Assembly: GCA_963846855.1 (NCBI GenBank)
Contig: CAWJXK010000012.1
Location: 62,001-126,000, forward strand
Reading direction: 5' to 3'
DNA from: CAIWHR01 sp963846855
Lineage (GTDB): Bacteria; Pseudomonadota; Gammaproteobacteria; Burkholderiales; Casimicrobiaceae
DNA length: 64,000 nucleotides
The position numbers and the translations under genes were made by a program. Below are positions 58,974 to 64,000 of the stretch, piece by piece. The notes beneath the pieces were generated by a model. The model made no database searches. It was not told where the DNA came from and worked only from the letters and a program-made list of their open reading frames with translations. Position 1 is the stretch's first letter. Each line of letters starts with the position of its first letter.

Positions 58974-59081
58974 GGCGAGCTGCGAAGCTGCGTAGCCGAG
59001 CGAGTGTGGGGGAGACCCGACGGGCGCAAAGCGCCGGTGGGCGACACCAACACATTTCCGGCGAGCCGCGAAGCGGCGTAG
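58974..59081. repeat. Pair of 22-bp direct repeats around a GC-rich hairpin region
   Basis: GGCGAGCTGCGAAGCTGCGT (58974-58993, running to 58995) and GGCGAGCCGCGAAGCGGCGT (59060-59079, running to 59081) are direct copies that differ at two bases. The two differences keep internal pairing (GCTGCGAAGCTGC against GCCGCGAAGCGGC), so each copy can form a small stem. Between them, GGGCGCAAAGCGCC is a further palindrome. The unit lies just upstream of the HAD hydrolase start. Confidence 0.65.
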
Positions 59082-59089
59082 GCACGGGC

Positions 59090-59800
59090 ATGGTCAGCGC
59101 CGTCCTGTTCGACCTCGACGACACCCTCGTCGATCACCGCCACGCCAACCGCGCCGCAATCAGTGGCGTGCGCGAGCGCTTCGCCGAATTGCGGCGGGTC
59201 ACGCTCGAGGACCTGCTCGCTGAAAGCGCCCGTTTGCTCGACGAACTCCATCGCGCCGTCGCGCTCGGACGCGTCGATGTCAACGAGGCGCGGATCGAGC
59301 GCTACCGTCGCCTGTTCGCGTTTGCGGGAGCCGACGGCTCGTCCCGCCCGGCGGTTGCGGCGCGGCTGCATCGAGCGCTGTATCGACGGAACCGCCGGCG
59401 CGTGGCCGGCGCGCTCGAGCTCATCGAAGCCCTGTCGCCGTGCGCCCGGATTGGCGTGGTCACCAACAATACGCAGGCTGAACAGAACGAGAAGCTCGCG
59501 ACGTTCGGTTTCGCACCGCATGTCACGAGTCTCGTGACGTCAGAGGAGGTGGGAGCCGCCAAGCCGGACCCGAGAATCTTTTGGACCGTGCTGGAGCGCG
59601 TTGACTGCGCGCCCGAGAATGCGGTGATGATCGGCGACTCGCTCACGCACGACGTCGAGGGCGCGCTGGCTGCCGGCATCACACCTTTCTGGTTCGACCG
59701 CGACGGCGCGGCGGTGGCACCGGACGGGCTGCTCCGCGTGCTGACTTCGCTCGAGCCTGCGTCGGAGGTCGCCCGACGCGTGCTCGCACGCGAAGGCTAG
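59090..59800 (+). CDS. HAD family hydrolase
   Basis: This is a 236-residue haloacid-dehalogenase-type phosphatase. Motif I FDLDDTLVD near residue 7 carries the nucleophile aspartate, motif II lies in GVVTNNT, motif III includes the lysine of AAKPDP, and motif IV is GDSLTHDVEGA. A helical cap domain spans about residues 18-90. The layout matches subfamily IA enzymes such as YjjG. The substrate is unknown. The ATG at 59090 removes about 60 antisense-like codons upstream that contain the direct repeats. Confidence 0.88.
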   Translation: MVSAVLFDLDDTLVDHRHANRAAISGVRERFAELRRVTLEDLLAESARLLDELHRAVALGRVDVNEARIERYRRLFAFAGADGSSRPAVAARLHRALYRRNRRRVAGALELIEALSPCARIGVVTNNTQAEQNEKLATFGFAPHVTSLVTSEEVGAAKPDPRIFWTVLERVDCAPENAVMIGDSLTHDVEGALAAGITPFWFDRDGAAVAPDGLLRVLTSLEPASEVARRVLAREG

Positions 59801-59830
59801 GAAGCCGCGCGCGCGGGCAGCTTCGCGCCG

Positions 59831-60874
59831 ATGGCCTATTCGACGAGTTTCCCCTCCCGCCAAGGCATGCTGTCCGCGACCCTCGCCGCTCGCTTCGCCG
59901 ACATCGCGCTCGCGAACGTCGTCCGCGAATACCCGAACAAGCTCGATCACGTGCTCGTCGCGGACGCCGACGCCGTGCCGCCGCGCGTATTGCATCCCGC
60001 GTTCTACGGCAGCTACGACTGGCACTCGTGCGTCCACATGCACTGGCTGCTGGTCCATGTGCGCCGCCTTCATCCAGAGTTGCCGCAGCGCGCCGCGATC
60101 GACGCGTTGCTGCTGCGGCACCTTGCGCCAGCCAACGTAACGGCCGAATGCGCCTATCTCGCGCGACCCGACGCGCAGTCGTTCGAGCGGCCGTACGGCT
60201 GGGCGTGGCTGCTGAAGCTCGCGCACGAGCTCGCGCTTTCCGGCGATCCGCTCGCGCGGACGCTGTCGGCGAATCTCGCGCCGCTCGCGCAATCGTTCGT
60301 CGAGCGCTATCTCGCGTACCTGCCCAAGGTGCGCTATCCGGTGCGGCACGGCGTGCATTCGAACACGGCGTTCGGCGTCGCTTTCGCGCTGGATTACGCG
60401 CGCAACGCGGGACCGGGCGACCTCGAGTCGCTTTGCGTCGCCAAGGTCATCGAATGGTTTGACGCCGATCGCGATGCGCCGGTCGCGCACGAGCCGTCGG
60501 GTGCAGACTTTCTGTCGCCGATCCTCATGGAGTCGGATTTGATGCGCCGCGTCCTTCCGCGGGCGCAATTCGCGCAATGGCTCGACGGATGGCTGCCGGG
60601 GTTCGCCGAGGGTCGGCCCGCGAGCCTGCTCTCACCGGTCGAGGTGAGCGATCGCGGCGATCCGCAGATCGTCCATCTCGACGGTCTTAATCTGTCGCGG
60701 GCATGGTGCCTGCGGAGCATCGCCGCCGGGCTGCCCGGCGATGATCCACGCCAGCGCGCGCTGCGCCACGCCGGAGCTGCGCATCTCGCAGCCGGCATGA
60801 CCGGACTCGAGAGCGGCGACTACCTCGGCGCGCACTGGCTCGCGAGCTTCGCGGCGCTGGCACTTTCGGCGTGA
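59831..60874 (+). CDS. DUF2891 family protein
   Basis: This is a 347-residue, alpha-helical, cytosolic protein with no signal peptide. The family motif appears near the N-terminus as VREYPNKLDHVL, then HPAFYGSYDWHSCVHMHW. RHGVHSNTAFGVAFALDYAR and FLSPILMESDLMRRVLPR follow. Histidines and aromatics in these segments suggest an (alpha/alpha)6-barrel glycosidase- or mannosidase-like site, but no activity is assigned to the family to my knowledge. It follows the HAD gene by 30 bases. Confidence 0.85.
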   Translation: MAYSTSFPSRQGMLSATLAARFADIALANVVREYPNKLDHVLVADADAVPPRVLHPAFYGSYDWHSCVHMHWLLVHVRRLHPELPQRAAIDALLLRHLAPANVTAECAYLARPDAQSFERPYGWAWLLKLAHELALSGDPLARTLSANLAPLAQSFVERYLAYLPKVRYPVRHGVHSNTAFGVAFALDYARNAGPGDLESLCVAKVIEWFDADRDAPVAHEPSGADFLSPILMESDLMRRVLPRAQFAQWLDGWLPGFAEGRPASLLSPVEVSDRGDPQIVHLDGLNLSRAWCLRSIAAGLPGDDPRQRALRHAGAAHLAAGMTGLESGDYLGAHWLASFAALALSA

Positions 60875-60883
60875 CGAAACGCG

Positions 60884-61387
60884 TCAGCGCCGAACGCGCT
60901 TCATCGTGAGCTTGAACATCGTGGCCCAGCCGTCTTTCGACTGTGCCTCGCTGAACGCCTCATACGACGTCTCGTCGAGTCGGGTCCAGCGCACACGATA
61001 CGTCATCGATTCGCCCTCCGCGACGTATTGCGTTGGCGGGAAGACGAGCGTGTCGCCGGCGCTTTCCATGCTGCCCCGGCTGATGCCGCCCAGATTCTCG
61101 ATGTAGAGGAACGACACGCGCTTCGTCGCGGGATCCCAGTAGTACGTCGTCTCGCCGACATAATCCGGCCGGCCGGGTGCGCGCACGGTGTGCGTGTCGC
61201 GCAGGGCCTTGCCGTCGTAGAGCCACGCGAAGCAGTGCTCGTCGGTCTGCTTGCCACCCGGGAATTCACCCGTCCAGCAGTGGCCGGCGAGAAACGCCAT
61301 CGGCTGCAGCGCAGCGATGGGCTCAGCGCCGGCGCTGCCGGCGGTAAGTGCGAGGAGCATCAGGAGAGCGGTCGTTCGAGTGCGCAT
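60884..61387 (-). CDS. Small secreted protein of unknown function
   Basis: This is a 167-residue protein with signal peptide MRTRTTALLMLLALTAGSAG. The mature domain reads LQPMAFLAGHCWTGEFPGGK, then ALRDTHTVRAPGRPDYVGET, then YYWDPATKRVSFLYIENLGG. This alternating beta-rich pattern resembles lipocalin-like DUF1579-type domains, but I do not recognise the family firmly. Two cysteines (in GHCWTG and DEHCFAW) might form a disulfide. The longer open frame upstream is antisense to the TetR gene. Confidence 0.6.
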   Translation of the reverse strand: MRTRTTALLMLLALTAGSAGAEPIAALQPMAFLAGHCWTGEFPGGKQTDEHCFAWLYDGKALRDTHTVRAPGRPDYVGETTYYWDPATKRVSFLYIENLGGISRGSMESAGDTLVFPPTQYVAEGESMTYRVRWTRLDETSYEAFSEAQSKDGWATMFKLTMKRVRR

Positions 61388-61443
61388 CGTTGATCCCGAA
61401 GAGTGAGTGAAGCGAGGAGAGGCGGAGCGCAGCAGGCGGGCCC

Positions 61444-62094
61444 CTAAGGCCGCCGCCGTTTGCGTGCGGGCACACGTTTGCGCGGCGCGATCGCACGAGC
61501 GCGAGGTCCCGCGTCGCGCAGCAGCAAATCGAAGTAGTTGCGCAGGTGTTGCACCGAGCGGTCGAAATACATGACGTCGCGTTGGGTGCGCGCCTGCATC
61601 ACGCCCCCTTCCATCGTGGTGAGCACGAATGTGGCGAGGCCGCGCCGGTCGAGGCCGCGCGGCAGTCGTCCGTCTGCTGCGTCGAGACACTCCTCGATCG
61701 CGGCCGTCCATGCGTCGAAATTGACGGCCAGGGCGGCGCGCACCGGCGGATCCGGCTCGTGGATCTCCAGCGCGAGGCTGCCGATCGGGCATCCGTAGCG
61801 GCATTCGGTATCGACGATGCCCTTGCGATACTGGGCGAGGAGCGCGAACACCTTCTCGATCGGGTCGCGCACGCCTTTCCATGCGGGCTCGAGCAGCATC
61901 GCACCGATGCCTTCCCGGTAGGCGTCGAGGACGGCGAGGAGCAGATCCTGCTTGCCCGGAAAGAAGTGGTAGAGACTGCCGCTATTGACGTCGGCGCGCT
62001 GCAGCACGTCGGCGATGCTGGTCGAGCCGTAGCCCTTTTCCCAGAAGAGATGCATCGCGGTCGTCACCAGCCGCTGGCGCGTATCGGTTGCCAT
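61444..62094 (-). CDS. TetR/AcrR family transcriptional regulator
   Basis: This is a 216-residue repressor-type protein starting MATDTRQRLVTTAMHLFWEK. The helix-turn-helix is TSIADVLQRADVNSGSLYHF (about residues 24-43), with the conserved FPGKQDLL after it. The C-terminal ligand domain contains C-R-Y-G-C-P-I-G-S-L-A, as in YxaF/LmrA-like and TetR_C regulators of efflux genes, and the tail is strongly basic (RKRVPARKRRRP). The ATG at 62094 places a palindrome 10 bases upstream, a likely auto-operator. Its target gene is not obvious, as cysK and the secreted protein flank it. Confidence 0.88.
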   Translation of the reverse strand: MATDTRQRLVTTAMHLFWEKGYGSTSIADVLQRADVNSGSLYHFFPGKQDLLLAVLDAYREGIGAMLLEPAWKGVRDPIEKVFALLAQYRKGIVDTECRYGCPIGSLALEIHEPDPPVRAALAVNFDAWTAAIEECLDAADGRLPRGLDRRGLATFVLTTMEGGVMQARTQRDVMYFDRSVQHLRNYFDLLLRDAGPRARAIAPRKRVPARKRRRP

Positions 62095-62104
62095 CGTTGC
62101 CTTA

Positions 62105-62118
62105 GTTGAGCATTCAAC
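62105..62118. promoter_or_regulatory. Candidate TetR operator (palindrome)
   Basis: GTTGA (62105-62109), GCAT and TCAAC (62114-62118) form a perfect 5-bp inverted repeat with a 4-base spacer. It begins 10 bases upstream of the regulator ATG. TetR-type repressors commonly bind a short palindrome overlapping their own promoter or start region. Confidence 0.55.
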
Positions 62119-62244
62119 CAAGAGATTACGGAAGCCGCCGCGGGGTGTCAAGCGGCGGGAGGCAGGGCGGGAAAGACGGGTTGCGGTGTGGGCGCTACGT
62201 CCGCGGCGACCGGTCGAGGCGGGATATCTCGGACTCCGCCCTGC

Positions 62245-63165
62245 CTATTCCGTCGGCAGGAACGCGTCGACCGAGAGATAACGCTCGCCGGTGTCGTAGT
62301 TGAATCCGAGGATACGGGCGTCGGGGGCGAGCTCCGGGAGCTTCTTCGCGATGGCCGCGAGCGTCGCGCCCGACGAGATGCCGACCAACATCCCTTCCTC
62401 GCGCGCCGCACGACGCGCCATTTCCTTTGCCGCGTCCGGTTCGACCGCAATCGTGCCGTCGAGCAGCTTGGTGTCAAGAATCTGCGGAATGAATCCGGCG
62501 CCGATGCCCTGGATCGGGTGCGGCGAGTGCTGGCCTCCCGCGATCACCTGCGACGGCGTGGGCTCGACCGCGAAAACCTTGAGCTTGGGCCACTTCGGTT
62601 TCAGCACCCGCGCGCAGCCGGTGATGTGGCCGCCGGTGCCCACGCCCGTGATGATCGCGTCGAGGCCCTCGGGGAAGTCGGCCAGGATTTCCTGCGCCGT
62701 CGTGCGCATGTGGACGTCGACATTGGCGGGATTCTCGAACTGCTGCGGAATCCACGAGCCGGGCGTCGCCGCGGCGAGCTCCTTCGCCTTCGCGATGGAT
62801 CCCTTCATTCCTTCCGCGCGCGGCGTCAGCGCGAAGGTGGCGCCATACGCCAGCATCAGGCGGCGCCGCTCGACGGACATGCTGTCGGGCATCACCAGAA
62901 TAAGCTTGTAGCCCTTGACGGCCGCGACGATCGCGAGGCCGATGCCGGTGTTTCCCGACGTGGGCTCGATGATCGTGCCGCCGGGCTTCAGTATTCCGCG
63001 GGCCTCGGCATCCTCGATCATCGACAGGCCGATGCGGTCCTTGATGGAGCCCCCGGGATTCGAGCGCTCCGACTTGATCCATATGTTCTGGCCTGGTCCG
63101 AACAGTCGATTGACGCGGATGTGCGGCGTGTTGCCGATCGTGCCGAGAATGTTAGCGAAGGGCAT
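62245..63165 (-). CDS. cysK: Cysteine synthase A (O-acetylserine sulfhydrylase)
   Basis: CysK replaces the acetyl group of O-acetyl-L-serine with sulfide to make cysteine. The 306-residue protein has the PLP lysine at residue 42 in SNPGGSIKDRIG, the substrate loop PTSGNTG at 68-74 and the phosphate-binding GVGTGGHITG. Product length and the sequence around residue 70 fit CysK better than CysM. It may be transcribed alone. It is divergent from rmuC. Confidence 0.93.
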   Translation of the reverse strand: MPFANILGTIGNTPHIRVNRLFGPGQNIWIKSERSNPGGSIKDRIGLSMIEDAEARGILKPGGTIIEPTSGNTGIGLAIVAAVKGYKLILVMPDSMSVERRRLMLAYGATFALTPRAEGMKGSIAKAKELAAATPGSWIPQQFENPANVDVHMRTTAQEILADFPEGLDAIITGVGTGGHITGCARVLKPKWPKLKVFAVEPTPSQVIAGGQHSPHPIQGIGAGFIPQILDTKLLDGTIAVEPDAAKEMARRAAREEGMLVGISSGATLAAIAKKLPELAPDARILGFNYDTGERYLSVDAFLPTE

Positions 63166-63333
63166 GGGATCCTCTCGAATGCGGAGCGGTGCCGGCGGGT
63201 GCGGCGGACGGATAGTTTAACCATTTGTGGCGGTTCGTCACGGGCCCCGTTCGATGGCGTCCATCCGTCATGTGACGCGCCGCCCGCGCGGGTGAAGCCG
63301 CCGGAGAATCTTCCGTAGTAAACTGCCGCGGCC

Positions 63334-64000
63334 ATGCCGGATGCTTCCATCGTTGTCGTCATCGCGGCCATCGTCGTGGTCGCGCTGCTGCTGACGGTGG
63401 TGCTGTCCCGCCTCGGCCGACTTGTCGCCGCGCGCGACGAAGCGGTTCGCGCGTCGGCCGAGCTCAAGGCCCGCCTCGACCTGCTCGCCGCGCAGGGCGC
63501 CGATCTCGAGCGCGACGTGCGGCAGGACCTCTCGCTCGCTCGCACCGAGCAGGCGGCCGCCGCGGCCGGCTCGCGCACCGAGATCCTCGCGGCGCTGGGG
63601 CAGCTCCGGCAATCGAACGAGCAGCGCCTCGAGGCGATACGCGCGGCGGTCGAGCAGCGCCTCGACCTCCTGCGCAACGAGAACGCGCAGAAGCTCGACC
63701 AGATGCGCGCGACCGTCGACGAAAAGCTGCAGGCCACGCTCGAGCAGCGCCTCGGCGCGTCGTTCAAGCAGGTGTCGGACCGCCTCGAGCAGGTGCACAA
63801 GGGACTGGGAGAGATGCAGACGCTCGCCGTCGGCGTCGGCGACCTGAAGCGCGTGCTGACCAACGTGAAGACCCGCGGAACCTGGGGCGAAGTGCAGCTC
63901 GGGATGCTGCTCGCCGAGGTGCTGACGCCGCAGCAGTACGCCAGCAACGTCGAGACCGTGCCCGGCAGCAGGAAAAGAGTCGAATTCGCCATCCGATTGC
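63334..64000 (+). CDS. rmuC: DNA recombination protein RmuC, N-terminal part (runs off the window)
   Basis: This reads open from ATG 63334 to the end of the window (222 codons). It has an N-terminal membrane anchor (VVVIAAIVVVALLLTVVLSR), a long coiled coil (residues about 30-170, with repeats such as EQRLEAIRAAVEQRLDLLRN), and then the start of the RmuC nuclease-like domain (TRGTWGEVQLGMLLAEVLTP, then QQYASNVETVPGS). RmuC limits recombination at inverted repeats in E. coli. The C-terminus is not in this sequence. The gene is divergent from cysK. Confidence 0.9.
   Translation, partial: MPDASIVVVIAAIVVVALLLTVVLSRLGRLVAARDEAVRASAELKARLDLLAAQGADLERDVRQDLSLARTEQAAAAAGSRTEILAALGQLRQSNEQRLEAIRAAVEQRLDLLRNENAQKLDQMRATVDEKLQATLEQRLGASFKQVSDRLEQVHKGLGEMQTLAVGVGDLKRVLTNVKTRGTWGEVQLGMLLAEVLTPQQYASNVETVPGSRKRVEFAIRL

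Overview
The window is GC-rich, densely coding DNA with no plasmid or phage genes. It looks like part of a betaproteobacterial chromosome. The evidence is a BamC-type lipoprotein gene followed by an MBL-fold hydrolase and purC, the tRNA-Pro / ispB divergent from rplU-rpmA arrangement, lptG-lptF divergent from pepA-holC, and individual proteins (MutS, ValRS, RlmM, PepA, TypA) that read like Burkholderiales or Rhodocyclales homologues. This placement is an inference from gene order and protein families and was not tested with a tree.

Layout. 0-6 kb: end of an upstream gene (possibly dapA), bamC, an MBL-fold hydrolase, purC, a 229-bp element with terminal inverted repeats, a DUF7931-like gene, a frameshifted RoxA-type cupin hydroxylase gene, slyD, and a tandem cluster of repeats related to the 229-bp element. 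6-20 kb: mutS, a THI5/NMT1-type ABC importer, a DUF4397 lipoprotein, hutH-hutU, and an iron/thiosulfate-type ABC importer. 20-26 kb: a phosphomannomutase/phosphoglucomutase gene (one frameshift) divergent from a mannose-1-phosphate guanylyltransferase, which together would make GDP-mannose; then an MscS channel and a decayed stretch where the remains of two genes run into each other. 26-33.5 kb: tRNA-Pro, ispB, rplU-rpmA, lptFG, pepA-holC and an acidic hypothetical protein.

33.5-36 kb holds the most interesting regulatory feature. A 29-codon leader ORF has W-D-Y-Y-F-W at codons 15-20 and is followed by a strong hairpin and T-rich tract. Directly downstream are two tandem DAHP synthase genes from different subfamilies (type I-beta, then type I-alpha). 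It looks like an aromatic amino acid attenuator controlling entry to the shikimate pathway. 36-41.5 kb: a TsdA-like dihaem cytochrome, a GFA-family protein, a DUF3299 protein, and a zinc-uptake cluster (DUF2946, outer-membrane barrel, znuA, znuB) with no znuC.

41.7-48.4 kb: valS (three frameshifts), an MFS exporter, and an NfeD protease paired with an SPFH protein. 48.4-57 kb: rlmM, a gsiABCD-type glutathione/peptide importer, and rhlE divergent from typA. 57-64 kb: typA, a HAD hydrolase, a DUF2891 protein, a secreted protein, a TetR regulator with a palindrome at its own promoter, cysK, and the start of rmuC, which runs off the window.

Caution on sequence quality. Several genes carry single-base indels, and most in 38.9-44.0 kb are insertions. 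One affected gene is valS, which is essential and normally single-copy, so many of these are probably sequencing or assembly errors rather than real pseudogenes. The remnant at 24.8-26.1 kb is different. It lacks whole domains and joins unrelated fragments, so it looks genuinely decayed.
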